The notes: a model not told the origin generated them from the letters alone. DNA of 64,000 nucleotides from Lachnospiraceae bacterium (GCA_017387565.1 JAFOEY010000006.1:114076-178075), one strand, 5' to 3'. Shown: positions 29,346 to 40,739, numbered from the stretch's first letter. Translations and numbers: made by a program.

Positions 29346-31604
29346 TTACTCGATTCCTTTCTTAAAATGCCCTTTTGTATACTCATACAAAGCATCTTTT
29401 TGTTTCTTCATAAATAAATCCAAAACCTGAGCCATTTGATTTTCATCTTCCATTGTGAATGAAATTCTCAAATAATCCGTTTCTATTTTATCGGTTTCAC
29501 CATGCAAAGAAAGCGGAATACTGTTATAAATTGTATTTTCACATACTTCACACTGATTGAAAACAGAAATATTCTTTTGAGTCCTGTCCTTAATGGTAAT
29601 CACTTCATTTTTATGGTTACATTTACCAAATGTTTTTTTAATACAATTGGCAGTCCTCATAAACGGAAGATAACCATATACTAAGTATTCTGAGCAAAAA
29701 GGATAAGCCGATTTATCCGCTTCCTTTTTCTGAATATCCAACCATTCATAATATGTTAATTCATATGGTACAACCATCCCGGATATTCCATATTGAGAAA
29801 GAAACTCTATTGCTTTTTGATTAAACACATACAAGCCATAGTCAGCCACGATAACTTTCTCATCCGGCAACCTGCATTCTAACAAAAAAGAAAGCGTATC
29901 AAGACTGTTACAAAAAAATCCATAAAATAAATCTGTTGCCATCAGATCCCGATACGGCAAAAACCAGTCGGCCGCTTTTTGCCTGAACACCGGAGGAAAG
30001 ACAAGATAATAGTCGATTTCATAAGTCTTGGCTTCTTTCAATTTCTCAATCAAAGCATCCGACAATTCCTGTAACAAAAAAGCATTGACCTCAATTGCAG
30101 CAATCTGCGGATATTGTGGTAATATCTGAAGCAAAAACAACAATTGCTGCATGCTCTGACAATAAACCCTGTATCGGGAAGAAAGCTTTTTGTGATGAAC
30201 AGTCTCATCATTTATATCCGATATTGCAATCTCTTGGGATATCCATTCGTCATGAGTACTTTCATCATGAGTATTTTTATCCTGAATGCTTTGCATCTGC
30301 ATACGCGGATTCGAAATATCCACCAGTTGTTTCCAAAACAGACTAAGAACATCTCTCCTGATTTCACCCAGCGCTTTCAAAGAAACAAAAACGTTATCAT
30401 CCATTATAACAGAAATGGTTTCAAAATAAAACGGAGTATTTCCCGTCTTGTTTAATTGTTTTAAGACATCCTCTTTTAATACCGGACGTTTTTGGGCAGC
30501 CAAAACAATTTCTTCCATGCACAAAGAGGTTGTATTCCCTTTTTCATCCCATATTGTGATAAAAAGCTTTTCTCCGATTTTTAAACGTATCTTTGCAAAT
30601 AATTTTATCTTTTTGTCACAATCCAAATATTTTTCTTTGATGGAAAGGAATTCTTTCTCATCAGCAGAATGATAACCGGGCTTTTTTATCGTTATCATTT
30701 CTCTGCCATTGTGTCTATGATAATATCCTTCTTGTAAATCAACTCGAAGATAGAGTTTTTTCAACAACTCCATATCCTTTTCAGATATCCGGACAGTACC
30801 ATTTGAATCTGTATTTTCCATGTATAAATCAATATATTTCCGATATATGGATGTAACACCCGCAACATAGTACGGATTTTTCATTCGCCCTTCTATTTTA
30901 AAAGAATCAATGCCGGAATCGAGCAATTGCACAAGTATAGAAACCGTACACATATCTTTTAAACTCAAAGGATAAACATCTTTTTTTCCAAATACTTCAA
31001 AAGGAAGTCTGCAAGGACCTGCGCAACGACCTCTGTTTCCACTTCTGCCTCCGAGAAAACTGCTGTATAAACAGTGACCGGAATAACAATAACACATCGC
31101 ACCGTGAATAAAACTTTCAATATCAATACCGACACGTTGCTTTATATCACATATTTCATCTAAAGATAATTCTCTGGCAGGTACAACCCGGCATACTCCA
31201 AAATCCTTTAACAGCTTTGCTCCATAAGAACCGGAAATTCCCATTTGGGTGCTGGCATGCAGTTCCAAACCGGGAAAGCTTTCTTTGAGTTGTAACAGGA
31301 CACCAAGATCCTGCACAATGACTCCATCCAGACCATGTTCATAAAATGGTTTTATAAAAGAAACAAGATGGTCAAACTCCCTTTCCTTTACCAAAGTGTT
31401 AACCGTCAGATAAACTTTAACTCCGAATAAATGCGCATAAGAAACAGCCTCACACAATTCTTCTTTTGAAAAATTGGAGGCATAAGCTCTTGCACCATAT
31501 TCTTCTCCGCCTAAATATATTGCATCAGCACCTGCATTGATTGCTGCCATAAAACACGCCATATCTCCTGCGGGCGCCAATAATTCCGGTTTATTCAATG
31601 ACAT
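29346..31604 (-). CDS. U32-family peptidase-like protein (RlhA/TrhP type)
   Basis: About 752 residues. The N-terminal U32 domain is clear: KPELLAPAGDMACFMAAINAGA, then ELHASTQMGISGSYGAKLL and the cluster-binding segment ESFIHGAMCYCYSGHCLYSS with RGRCAGPCRLPF. U32 proteins such as E. coli RlhA and B. subtilis TrhP hydroxylate RNA with a prephenate-linked Fe-S system; the long C-terminal region (DUF3656-like) is the RlhA layout. The start is uncertain: the ATG at 31604 overlaps AGGAG, while a TTG two codons later (LNKPELL) has ideal spacing. It lies between zapA and the SEDS gene. Confidence 0.85.
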   Translation of the reverse strand: MSLNKPELLAPAGDMACFMAAINAGADAIYLGGEEYGARAYASNFSKEELCEAVSYAHLFGVKVYLTVNTLVKEREFDHLVSFIKPFYEHGLDGVIVQDLGVLLQLKESFPGLELHASTQMGISGSYGAKLLKDFGVCRVVPARELSLDEICDIKQRVGIDIESFIHGAMCYCYSGHCLYSSFLGGRSGNRGRCAGPCRLPFEVFGKKDVYPLSLKDMCTVSILVQLLDSGIDSFKIEGRMKNPYYVAGVTSIYRKYIDLYMENTDSNGTVRISEKDMELLKKLYLRVDLQEGYYHRHNGREMITIKKPGYHSADEKEFLSIKEKYLDCDKKIKLFAKIRLKIGEKLFITIWDEKGNTTSLCMEEIVLAAQKRPVLKEDVLKQLNKTGNTPFYFETISVIMDDNVFVSLKALGEIRRDVLSLFWKQLVDISNPRMQMQSIQDKNTHDESTHDEWISQEIAISDINDETVHHKKLSSRYRVYCQSMQQLLFLLQILPQYPQIAAIEVNAFLLQELSDALIEKLKEAKTYEIDYYLVFPPVFRQKAADWFLPYRDLMATDLFYGFFCNSLDTLSFLLECRLPDEKVIVADYGLYVFNQKAIEFLSQYGISGMVVPYELTYYEWLDIQKKEADKSAYPFCSEYLVYGYLPFMRTANCIKKTFGKCNHKNEVITIKDRTQKNISVFNQCEVCENTIYNSIPLSLHGETDKIETDYLRISFTMEDENQMAQVLDLFMKKQKDALYEYTKGHFKKGIE

Positions 31605-31668
31605 TCTCCTGTTTTTCATAGAAAAAGGTTGTCGCACCAACACAACAACCCATAAAAACCACTATCAA

Positions 31669-32076
31669 TTAAGCGTTTGCGCCTTTAATCTGCGCCTCTA
31701 AACGAACAATCTTTTTGGTATTGTCGTTTACCTCAGATTGCAGGGACTTAACGCTTTTTTCTGCATTATCTAATTTGATTTGTGAAGAAATCAGCTCATG
31801 CTTTAAGTCGTATAATTCCTTTTCCTTACGCTCTAATTCTTCTTCCAAATCTACAATTTTCTGTTTTGCTTTAAAAAGATCATCTGCAATATTTAATTCC
31901 AGCAAAATATTGCGAAACTCAGAGGATTGTTTTCGAAAACTTTCGATTTTATTGTATTCTGACAGTTTATTATTAATATAAAAGGCAACACGCTGCAAAT
32001 ATTCCGCACTTTCGCTGCCACTTAATGTATAAGATTTTCCGCCGATAACCACTTCTGTTTCTGTCTTAATTGACAT
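31669..32076 (-). CDS. zapA: Cell division protein ZapA
   Basis: About 135 residues from the ATG at 32076, which has GGGAG eight bases upstream. The N-terminal ZapA domain (TETEVVIGGKSYTLSGSESA, then YLQRVAFYINNKLSEY) is followed by a long coiled coil of about 80 residues (KIVDLEEELERKEKELYDLK and on). ZapA crosslinks FtsZ filaments at the division site. The longer frame to 32151 has no support. It is near the PBP/SEDS genes and RuvAB, an arrangement common in Clostridia. Confidence 0.85.
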   Translation of the reverse strand: MSIKTETEVVIGGKSYTLSGSESAEYLQRVAFYINNKLSEYNKIESFRKQSSEFRNILLELNIADDLFKAKQKIVDLEEELERKEKELYDLKHELISSQIKLDNAEKSVKSLQSEVNDNTKKIVRLEAQIKGANA

Positions 32077-32249
32077 ATCATTTTCTCCCTGATATAACAC
32101 AAAATATCTATCAACACAATATATGCCCATGAAGCCACGGGCCACATACAAGATATATTATATCAGAATATTATGAGAAAACAACCGTTTTTCGATATTT
32201 TTCCTGAAATTTTCCTGAAATATTCAGCAAAAATATTTAGAAAAAATAG

Positions 32250-33257
32250 TCAAATAAGATGCTCCGGCAAATCCAGCCCAAAATGAAGATAGGCATTTTT
32301 GGTAACTACCCGACCTCTGGGTGTCCGGTTAATCAAACCATTTTTAATCAGATAAGGCTCATTTACATCTTCTATCGTGCCTGCATCCTCTCCGGTAGCT
32401 GCAGCTAATGTATCAAGTCCTACCGGTCCACCGCCAAATTTATCAATCATGGTAAGCAGAAGATTCCTGTCAACATGATCCAATCCAAGCTTATCCACAT
32501 CGAGCATATCCAATGCTTCTTTTGCAACACGTTCTGTTATCACACCATCATAACGAACCTGAGCAAAATCCCTTACTCGTTTTAATAAACGGTTGGCAAT
32601 TCGAGGAGTGCCTCTGCTCCTTCTTGCCATTTCCACGGCACCGTTTGCTTCAATCTGAATATCAAAAACGGAAGCCGAACGCGTAATGATGGCTACAAGC
32701 TCCTCAATACTGTAAAACTCCAGACGATTGATAACACCAAAACGATCTCTGAGCGGAGCAGACAGTAATCCCGCTCTGGTTGTTGCGCCAATTAGTGTAA
32801 ATTTGGGTAGATCCAGACGAATGGATTTTGCAGTCGGACCTTTTCCAATCATAATATCAATACAATAATCCTCCATTGCAGGATACAATACTTCTTCAAC
32901 CTGTTTGTTTAATCGATGAATTTCATCCACAAACAGGACATCTCCGTCTGAAAGACCGCTTAAAATAGCAGCCATATCTCCCGGCTTTTCAATTGCCGGT
33001 CCACTGGTCACTTTCAGATGTGCATCCATTTCATTGGCTATGACACCGGCAAGAGTCGTCTTACCAAGACCGGGCGGCCCATAAAATAATATATGATCCA
33101 GTGCATCTTCTCTTTGCTTTGCAGCTTCAATAAAAATTTTCAATGTTTCTTTTGCTTTACTTTGACCAATGTAGTCATCCATGAACTGCGGACGAAGCGT
33201 TGATTCTATTTTCTTATCTTCTTCCAAAACAGAAGTCTCAATAATTCTTTGTGGCAT
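32250..33257 (-). CDS. ruvB: Holliday junction branch migration helicase RuvB
   Basis: 335 residues, AAA+ motor. Walker A in [17 protein letters not shown], Walker [18 protein letters not shown], sensor 1 [19 protein letters not shown] with the arginine finger, and the C-terminal winged helix [16 protein letters not shown] ending with TPRGRVVT. It drives branch migration on RuvA-bound junctions; the resolvase here is RecU rather than RuvC. It follows ruvA by 11 bases. Confidence 0.97.
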   Translation of the reverse strand: MPQRIIETSVLEEDKKIESTLRPQFMDDYIGQSKAKETLKIFIEAAKQREDALDHILFYGPPGLGKTTLAGVIANEMDAHLKVTSGPAIEKPGDMAAILSGLSDGDVLFVDEIHRLNKQVEEVLYPAMEDYCIDIMIGKGPTAKSIRLDLPKFTLIGATTRAGLLSAPLRDRFGVINRLEFYSIEELVAIITRSASVFDIQIEANGAVEMARRSRGTPRIANRLLKRVRDFAQVRYDGVITERVAKEALDMLDVDKLGLDHVDRNLLLTMIDKFGGGPVGLDTLAAATGEDAGTIEDVNEPYLIKNGLINRTPRGRVVTKNAYLHFGLDLPEHLI

Positions 33258-33268
33258 AATTCATTCCT

Positions 33269-33871
33269 TTAAAATAGATATTTTAATGATTGTTTTAAAA
33301 TGGCATCTGCAGTCATTCCATCCGTCATTTCAACCTTGGAAACTGCCTTTACGGCTTCACCGGAACTATAACCAAGTGCAGTTAATGCTTCAATAGCATC
33401 CCTCCTTTGTTCATCAAAACCGGTTAATGCTACATCATTTCCCTTTAATAAAGCAGACGGCATATCAGGGCTGTCTGATAATTTAATCTTATCCTTCAAA
33501 TCCAAAATCACACGCTCTGCCGTCTTTTTACCAATGCCGTTTGCCTTAGCAATCGCGCCGGCATCCTCATGATAAATTGCAAAACGAAGATCTGTTGTAC
33601 TCATACAGGATAAAATTGCAAGAGCACCTTTGGGTCCGATTCCATTTACCGTCAAAAGCATTTTAAACAATACAAGCTGTTCTTTATCTTCAAAACCGAA
33701 TAAAGAAAAGGCATCTTCCTTTACATTGGTATAGGTATAAATCTTTACATTTTGTCCTATGCTGTATTGATAACCTGAGGCAACAAAAACATTAAATCCC
33801 ATTCCGTTTGTTTCAATTACAACAGAATCCTCTGAAATATCCGTTATTTCACCAATAATATAAGCAATCAT
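33269..33871 (-). CDS. ruvA: Holliday junction DNA-binding protein RuvA
   Basis: 200 residues. N-terminal OB fold (MIAYIIGEITDISEDSVVIE), two helix-hairpin-helix motifs (LTVNGIGPKGALAILS and IAKANGIGKKTAERVILDL), and the C-terminal domain that contacts RuvB (AIEALTALGYSSGEAVKAV). It binds four-way junctions as a tetramer. It overlaps the upstream Gx transporter gene by four bases and is followed by ruvB. Confidence 0.97.
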   Translation of the reverse strand: MIAYIIGEITDISEDSVVIETNGMGFNVFVASGYQYSIGQNVKIYTYTNVKEDAFSLFGFEDKEQLVLFKMLLTVNGIGPKGALAILSCMSTTDLRFAIYHEDAGAIAKANGIGKKTAERVILDLKDKIKLSDSPDMPSALLKGNDVALTGFDEQRRDAIEALTALGYSSGEAVKAVSKVEMTDGMTADAILKQSLKYLF

Positions 33872-34359
33872 AACAATCTCCGTTTCAAAATAAATTCACC
33901 AATCCATCCGATTGCATATCCGGTAAGTGCACCACTAAATAACAATACCGGGAAATAATAAAATACAGTTGTATTTTGCACTAAAGCATATGCGACAAAA
34001 AGTTGTGCAATATTATGAAAAATCCCACCGAACATACTGTTTCCGGGGACATCAATCCACTTCACCTTTTTGAGCAGATACATTATAAGCAGACTAATTC
34101 CCGCACCGGCCAATGAAAAAAGACATCCAAACAAATTTCCAAACAAAAGGGAACTAAGCAAAATACGGCAGAGTTGAAACAGAATACAATATGTAATGCC
34201 ATAGGAATAGAGCAATAAAACAACCAATGCATTCGACAAACCGATTTTTATCCCGGGAATCGTAGGAACTAATACGACCAATGTTTCTACATAAGAAAAA
34301 ATCATGCCAAGACAGATGAAAAGTCCCATTTTCGCAATCTTATCAGTAGGCAATGGCAT
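33868..34359 (-). CDS. Gx transporter family / heptaprenyl diphosphate synthase component I-like
   Basis: About 163 residues with five or six hydrophobic segments. Family marks: AKMGLFICLGMIFSYVETL, IPGIKIGLSNALVVLLLY and GGIFHNIAQLFVAYAL. Such ECF-like membrane proteins usually sit beside a NusG-II protein, as here, and near ApbE/quinone genes. The start is unsure: the ATG at 34359 lies only three bases after AGGAGG, while a TTG two codons later has nine. It overlaps the NusG-II gene upstream and ruvA downstream, so it is translationally tied to both. Confidence 0.78.
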   Translation of the reverse strand: MPLPTDKIAKMGLFICLGMIFSYVETLVVLVPTIPGIKIGLSNALVVLLLYSYGITYCILFQLCRILLSSLLFGNLFGCLFSLAGAGISLLIMYLLKKVKWIDVPGNSMFGGIFHNIAQLFVAYALVQNTTVFYYFPVLLFSGALTGYAIGWIGEFILKRRLL

Positions 34360-34714
34360 CAACCTCCTTATCCTGACCTGATACAATTTTGATAATCAGT
34401 CCATGCGGCAGGCAGGTAATAATCTGACCGTTTTTATGAATCTGTCCGGTCTGTACACAGATTTGATTCCCGCAATCAGCTTCCGTAACAGATACACACC
34501 CCTCTTTGACCGTAATCATATTATAGCCACCGGGAGTATCAACCCGCTTCACACAATCCTCAAAAAGAGGTAGTCTGGCAACAATCTCTCCCTGCACATT
34601 AACTTCACAAAAAGCTCCGTCATCACTTTTGAAAAAAAAGAGATAAACAACGAAAATCATGCATATAAAGATAAAGAGTAAAAAACTGATAAGATGTCTG
34701 TTTTCTTTTTTCAT
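34343..34714 (-). CDS. NusG domain II-containing membrane-anchored protein
   Basis: 123 residues. One N-terminal membrane segment (HLISFLLFIFICMIFVVYLF) and an extracytoplasmic NusG-II domain of about 90 residues with EADCGNQICVQTGQIHKNGQ and ITCLPHGLIIKI; the two Cys residues near 80 and 85 and a third near 100 are conserved in this family. It overlaps the Gx transporter gene by 17 bases. The pair is widespread in Firmicutes, with no settled function. First gene of the run toward ruvAB. Confidence 0.85.
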   Translation of the reverse strand: MKKENRHLISFLLFIFICMIFVVYLFFFKSDDGAFCEVNVQGEIVARLPLFEDCVKRVDTPGGYNMITVKEGCVSVTEADCGNQICVQTGQIHKNGQIITCLPHGLIIKIVSGQDKEVDAIAY

Positions 34715-34828
34715 AACGTTATTATATCATAGCAAGCGCAAAATGTGAACGCATGTTTGTGTTTTGTTTGAATTTAGTTTGCGTTGTGTGTGTGTTACTT
34801 TTAATATGATTTTTTCATATCATGTTTA

Positions 34829-35320
34829 CTATTTTTCCAGTTCTCCATTCCAGTCAAGGATACCACCGATTTCAATAATATTGGTATATCCCATTTGAAC
34901 AAGCTTATCTGCTGCTTCTTTACTTCTTCTGCCACTTCGACAATAGACATATATGGTCTGTTCTAAATCCGGCAGTACTTCAGGTTTATCTTGTAAAATA
35001 TCCTCATTTGCATAATTGATTGCTCCCGGTATGTGCCCCTCGGAAAATTCATCAGCTCTTCTGACATCCAGAATAATATAGTCACCACTATTTTGAAAAA
35101 TATCTTTTGCTTCTTCCATCGTAATCGATGTATATGTCATATTCTTTTCTCCTTTCGGTAATTTACCGGCAATAAAAACTGCTGTCGGACCGTCTGAACC
35201 ACTCATTGATATGGAAATACCATTGGAAGTAATTTTAATATGATTTTTAATAAAAATATATGTGCCAACCAATAAGACAGCAACGATTCCTATCAGTATC
35301 ATTTTTGTTCGTTTTTTCAT
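34829..35320 (-). CDS. Membrane-anchored rhodanese-like protein
   Basis: 163 residues. One N-terminal membrane helix (ILIGIVAVLLVGTYIFI), then a rhodanese domain from about residue 65: DYIILDVRRADEFSEGHIPG, with the active-site loop YCRSGRRSKEAADKL, where the Cys would carry a persulfide. The domain faces outside if the helix acts as a signal anchor. It would handle sulfane sulfur, substrate unknown. It stands alone between the leu genes and the NusG-II gene. Confidence 0.82.
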   Translation of the reverse strand: MKKRTKMILIGIVAVLLVGTYIFIKNHIKITSNGISISMSGSDGPTAVFIAGKLPKGEKNMTYTSITMEEAKDIFQNSGDYIILDVRRADEFSEGHIPGAINYANEDILQDKPEVLPDLEQTIYVYCRSGRRSKEAADKLVQMGYTNIIEIGGILDWNGELEK

Positions 35321-35436
35321 GTTCTATTCCTCATCAATAATAATTATATATTATACTACTGCCAACCTATATTTCCCGTCAACAAACCATATGAATATGG
35401 AAGATAAAAACACACCACATAAATATGGAAGAAAAA

Positions 35437-35501
35437 TGCCGGATTTTGAAGTGAGACACGCCCCACGAATGAAGAGATGTCCGCACAACGAAATCCGGCA
35501 T
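35437..35501. repeat. Inverted repeat upstream of the rhodanese gene
   Basis: ATGCCGGATTT at 35437-35447 pairs with AAATCCGGCAT at 35491-35501 around a 43-base centre. Just before it are two similar ATATGGAAGA-AAAA units about 30 bases apart. It lies downstream of leuD and may be its terminator, although a clear T run is lacking. Confidence 0.5.
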
Positions 35502-35555
35502 TAATTAAGTGCATAATACTATTTTGCAAGGACAACTTGTATCCTTCAAAAATCT

Positions 35556-36044
35556 TTATTTGGCATTGATATAATTTACAAGACCTTCTGCATCAATGAT
35601 TTTCTGCATAAATGGTGGAAAAGCCTGACCCTGATATTCTGTACCTTTTGTCAGATCGTAAATCTTTCCGGAATCAAAATCAACTTCCACTTCATCTCCT
35701 GCTTCAATCTCATTGGCAGCATCTGCACATTCGATAATCGGCAATCCAATGTTGATGGCGTTACGGTAAAAAATTCGTGCAAATGTATCTGCAATCACAC
35801 AGCTGATACCGGATGCTTTAATGGCAATTGGTGCATGTTCACGGGAAGAACCACATCCAAAGTTTTTGGTTGCAACCATGATATCACCTATTTTTACTTT
35901 TTTTACAAACTCCTTATCAATATCTTCCATGCAGTGTGTTGCAAGCTCTGCCGGATCGGAAGAATTCAAATATCTTGCCGGAATAATAACATCCGTATCC
36001 ACATTATCACCATATTTAAAAACAATACCTTTTGCGTTTTCCAT
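35556..36044 (-). CDS. leuD: 3-isopropylmalate dehydratase small subunit
   Basis: 162 residues. Swivel domain of isopropylmalate isomerase in leucine synthesis: [17 protein letters not shown] at the start, then [18 protein letters not shown] and [19 protein letters not shown]. The short length and sequence fit the bacterial/archaeal LeuD of the clostridial type. GGAG lies before the ATG. It follows leuC after a gap of about 100 bases with no gene. Confidence 0.95.
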   Translation of the reverse strand: MENAKGIVFKYGDNVDTDVIIPARYLNSSDPAELATHCMEDIDKEFVKKVKIGDIMVATKNFGCGSSREHAPIAIKASGISCVIADTFARIFYRNAINIGLPIIECADAANEIEAGDEVEVDFDSGKIYDLTKGTEYQGQAFPPFMQKIIDAEGLVNYINAK

Positions 36045-36146
36045 GACAATCTCCTTATCTTTTTCTTATCAAGCTATATCTACGTGATCAAATATTTCTT
36101 TCCTCGACCTATTAATATCAATAGCCACTGTTTGTTACTCTCAATT

Positions 36147-37409
36147 TTATAAACGACATGGGCATGAAATCTTCCCTGCAACTGCACTTGCTGCTGCAAC
36201 TGCAGGAGAAGCCAGATATATCTCCGAATCGACATGACCCATACGTCCGACAAAATTACGGTTAGTTGTGGCAACACATCTCTCACCGGCTGCTAAAATA
36301 CCCATATATCCGCCTAAGCATGGACCGCAGGTCGGTGTAGAAACAACAGCACCGGCTTCAATAAAGGTTTTTAAAAGCCCTTCTTCCATTGCCTGCAGAT
36401 AAATGGCCTGCGTTGCCGGAATAATAATACAGCGAATTCCGGATGCTACTTTTTTATCTTTTAATACCTTTGCCGCGCATCTCAAATCGTCAATACGTCC
36501 GTTTGTACAAGAACCGATAACAACCTGATCGATTTTAATATCTTCTGTGATTTCATCAATTGTCTTTGTGTTTTCCGGTAAATGTGGAAATGCAATCGTA
36601 GGACGAAGTGAATTTAAATCAATGGTATATACTTCATCATAAATAGCGTCCTCATCTGCTTCATAAACCGTATATTGTTTTGTGGAGTGCTCATCCATGT
36701 AAGCCTTGGCTAATTCATCAACAGGGAAAATACCGTTTTTAGCACCTGCTTCAATTGCCATATTAGCAATGGTAAAACGATCATCCATAGAAAGGCTCTT
36801 AACACCTTCACCGACAAATTCCATAGATTTGTATAATGCACCATCCACACCAATCATTCCGATGATATGAAGAATCAGGTCTTTACCGCTGACCCATTCC
36901 GGAAGTGAACCGGTTAACTCAAATTTGATTGCTCCGGGAACCTTAAACCAGGCTTTCCCGGTTGCCATTCCGGCAGCCATATCCGTACTTCCGACACCGG
37001 TAGAAAATGCTCCTAAGGCACCATAAGTACAAGTATGAGAATCAGCACCGATAATCACATCACCGGCAACAGTCAGACCTTTTTCAGGTAATAAAGCATG
37101 TTCAATCCCCATCTGTCCTACTTCAAAATAATTGGTAATCTGATTACGATATGCAAATTCCCTGACGCATTTGCAATGCTCTGCGGATTTAATATCCTTA
37201 TTCGGAACAAAATGATCCGGTACTAGTGCAATTTTATCCTTATCAAAAACCCCTTCAACTTTCATTTTATCCATTTCTTTAATGGCTACAGGGCTTGTTA
37301 TATCATTTCCTAAAACAAGATCTAAATCTGCCTCAATCAGTTGTCCGGCTTCAACCTTATCAAGTCCGGCATGTGCAGCTAAAATCTTTTGTGTCATCGT
37401 CATTCCCAT
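36147..37409 (-). CDS. leuC: 3-isopropylmalate dehydratase large subunit
   Basis: 420 residues. The 4Fe-4S cluster ligands are visible: Cys in [14 protein letters not shown] and the CGPC pair in [13 protein letters not shown]. The aconitase-type substrate segment [19 protein letters not shown] is present. It isomerises 2- to 3-isopropylmalate with LeuD. AGGAGG lies eight bases before the ATG. It is divergent from a LysR gene that probably controls it. Confidence 0.97.
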   Translation of the reverse strand: MGMTMTQKILAAHAGLDKVEAGQLIEADLDLVLGNDITSPVAIKEMDKMKVEGVFDKDKIALVPDHFVPNKDIKSAEHCKCVREFAYRNQITNYFEVGQMGIEHALLPEKGLTVAGDVIIGADSHTCTYGALGAFSTGVGSTDMAAGMATGKAWFKVPGAIKFELTGSLPEWVSGKDLILHIIGMIGVDGALYKSMEFVGEGVKSLSMDDRFTIANMAIEAGAKNGIFPVDELAKAYMDEHSTKQYTVYEADEDAIYDEVYTIDLNSLRPTIAFPHLPENTKTIDEITEDIKIDQVVIGSCTNGRIDDLRCAAKVLKDKKVASGIRCIIIPATQAIYLQAMEEGLLKTFIEAGAVVSTPTCGPCLGGYMGILAAGERCVATTNRNFVGRMGHVDSEIYLASPAVAAASAVAGKISCPCRL

Positions 37410-37439
37410 GATGTAAACCTCCTATTATTTGATAGTGAC

Positions 37440-37484
37440 AGTATAGCACAATACATGAATATAAATAAAATACATAATATTCAT
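37440..37484 (-). promoter_or_regulatory. leuC promoter with a LysR-type operator
   Basis: On the minus strand the -10 box is TATACT (37440-37445). Seventeen bases upstream the -35 position reads TTATTT, a poor match, which fits an activator-dependent promoter. Overlapping it is an inverted repeat ATGAATAT (37455-37462) and ATATTCAT (37477-37484). This is the geometry expected for the divergent LysR protein; the binding itself is inferred. Confidence 0.55.
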
Positions 37485-37580
37485 ATTTACTATAATTTGT
37501 GGTTATGATAAGATGGATATATCATTTCCCCAATGCACTCATAATTATTTCGTTATTTACTTGACAGAAAGGTACATCCT

Positions 37581-38504
37581 ATGGAGAACAATTTAAATCT
37601 ATATCATATTTTTTATACGGTAGCAAAAAACAAGAACATTTCGGGGGCAGCCAAAGAACTATTCATCAGCCAACCCGCTATCAGCAAAGCCATAGCAAAA
37701 CTCGAAAACAATTTAGACACGAAGCTTTTTATGCGAAGTTCCCGTGGTGTTACATTAACAAACGAAGGCGTAATCCTATACGAACAGGTAAAAAATGCTT
37801 TTATGGCTATCCAGAGTGGCGAAGATCAGTTACACAAAATCGCAACCCTTGGTGTTTCTCATTTATCCATTGGGGTCAGCATAACTTTATGCAAATATGT
37901 TCTTCTCCCCTATTTGCAGGAATTCATCAGACAAAATCCTCATATTACAATCTCTATAACCTGTCATCCTTCCATGGAAACCATACAGGACATAGAAAAA
38001 GGCGTAACAGAAATCGGTCTGGTCGGTATTCCTTCCAATCCCGGGCATTTACTATGCTATGAGCCCATAAAAGAGATACAGGATACTTTTATTGCAACCG
38101 ACAATTACTTAAAAAACCTACGTATCAGAGAAGGCAACGGAAAAGCATCCCTATTATCCAGTGCTAACTTTATGATGCTAAACAAAGAAAATGTATCCCG
38201 CATGTTTGTTGACCAATATCTTGCCGCACATCAGATCACTATGACTAATATCTTAGAAATCAACACGATGGATCTTTTAATTGAATTAGCCAAAATTGAT
38301 TTGGGAATTGCCTGTGTTATCCGTGATTTCGTTAAAGAAGACATAGAAAATGGCACATTTAAAGAACTAACCTTTAAACGTACCATTCCTAAACGAAAAA
38401 TCGGTTTTACATACAGAGAAGATCTGCCCATGTCAGATTCTCTGAAAAAATTCATTGATTTTATACATTCGTTCTCTGAGGAAGATAACCAAATGCCGCA
38501 ATAA
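37581..38504 (+). CDS. LysR-family transcriptional regulator
   Basis: 307 residues. N-terminal winged helix-turn-helix (NKNISGAAKELFISQPAISKAI, residues 15-37) and a C-terminal periplasmic-binding-like effector domain. It is divergently transcribed from leuCD across 170 bases holding an inverted repeat, so it probably regulates leuC and perhaps itself; the effector is not known. AAAGG lies before the ATG. Its last 44 bases overlap the 3' end of the convergent membrane protein gene, in a different frame. Confidence 0.9.
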   Translation: MENNLNLYHIFYTVAKNKNISGAAKELFISQPAISKAIAKLENNLDTKLFMRSSRGVTLTNEGVILYEQVKNAFMAIQSGEDQLHKIATLGVSHLSIGVSITLCKYVLLPYLQEFIRQNPHITISITCHPSMETIQDIEKGVTEIGLVGIPSNPGHLLCYEPIKEIQDTFIATDNYLKNLRIREGNGKASLLSSANFMMLNKENVSRMFVDQYLAAHQITMTNILEINTMDLLIELAKIDLGIACVIRDFVKEDIENGTFKELTFKRTIPKRKIGFTYREDLPMSDSLKKFIDFIHSFSEEDNQMPQ

Positions 38505-39390
38505 TCATTGCAAGTGTGATCATAGTCCGGATAAATGCCGGAATCGTAATTGCAACCGGCAGAACCGATAACAGACATGCAACCACAGTCATTAACACTT
38601 TCGCATATACACTTGCTTTAAACAATACTCCGGCTGCTATATCTCTATGGAATATCTTTGCACAAATCATTGCAATTAACATATAAATCATCGCACAGAA
38701 GAAATACCAAAAGCTTCTCGCAATATAATAAAAAATAAAGCAAACGGAAACAAATACAAATAATCCGGGAATCAGACTGTCAATAATCCAGTCCTTATCA
38801 AAAGAAATCGTCCCAAAATCTTTAAAACTCAACTGATTATACTCTCCATCCGATTCAAGCACAAGATTGGTTCTGGATATTAACATAACCGAATCATAGC
38901 CTTCCGTATGCAATTCTTCCGCATCACCTAACGAAAAAGAGTCGTAATCATCCGAGAAATAAACATACACCTCTTTATTGGGATCATCATACTCAAAATC
39001 CTCTTCAATATAAAATTCGCCATCATCAACCTTAAAATACGGAAAAACATCCATCACTTCATTGAACGCTTCCGTGTCATTGAAAGAAATTGCAAAACAA
39101 ATATAAGTTACCAAAGTACAGACAGCAAGCAATAACGCAACAAATCCAATCATTGCCCCAGTATTGATATTAGATAAAACACCATATTTTGTAGGATTAA
39201 ATGCGTATGGAAATTGCTTAAAAAAATGGGGTTTTTCAGGTTCCTCATAAGTTTGATACATTTGACCATTGGTATTGTAAGTACTCTCGTATCCGTTTAC
39301 CAGCGGTTCCTGATATGGATTTTGATGCGGATTGTTGTATGTATTCTGCATAAAATCCTGATTATTATTATCTGAATTAAATGAATCCAT
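38461..39390 (-). CDS. DUF1189-like integral membrane protein
   Basis: About 309 residues from the ATG at 39390, preceded by AAAGGAG. The N-terminus is Asn/Gln/Tyr/Pro rich and disordered (residues 1-55). The sequence KPHFFKQFPYAFNPTKYGVL leads to a membrane helix, an acidic outside domain of about 110 residues (YIEEDFEYDDPNKEVYVYF), and four or five C-terminal helices. The layout resembles DUF1189 proteins. Its end overlaps the convergent LysR gene by 44 bases. Function unknown. Confidence 0.72.
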   Translation of the reverse strand: MDSFNSDNNNQDFMQNTYNNPHQNPYQEPLVNGYESTYNTNGQMYQTYEEPEKPHFFKQFPYAFNPTKYGVLSNINTGAMIGFVALLLAVCTLVTYICFAISFNDTEAFNEVMDVFPYFKVDDGEFYIEEDFEYDDPNKEVYVYFSDDYDSFSLGDAEELHTEGYDSVMLISRTNLVLESDGEYNQLSFKDFGTISFDKDWIIDSLIPGLFVFVSVCFIFYYIARSFWYFFCAMIYMLIAMICAKIFHRDIAAGVLFKASVYAKVLMTVVACLLSVLPVAITIPAFIRTMITLAMIIAAFGYLPQRTNV

Positions 39391-39500
39391 GGAATTCTCC
39401 TTTACCTTTTCATTGTAGCAATCCGTTGATATCATGGGGATAAAATACCTTTTGACCTCAACATCATTATATTAAAATATAAAATAAACAGTTTATTTCA

Positions 39501-39551
39501 ATAAAAAAGGCTTTTGCATAATCATTTATGAAACAAAACTACACAAAAGCC
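39501..39551 (-). terminator. Terminator after ilvC
   Basis: On the minus strand GGCTTTTG (complement 39544-39551) pairs with CAAAAGCC (39509-39516), loop of 27 bases, then TTTTTT. It lies about 55 bases past the ilvC stop. Confidence 0.65.
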
Positions 39552-39605
39552 CCATTTTAATAATACAATCTAAAACAACCAATCTTTAAGCCGTCAGACC
39601 ATGTA

Positions 39606-40646
<1,041 letters not shown>

Positions 40647-40739
40647 CTAGTAAAATAAATATTTATATTTAGAAAGTTATTTCCTGCTAACATATCTTCG
40701 CAAAAGCGATAAAACGTATCAGAATTAACTTCTTAAACA

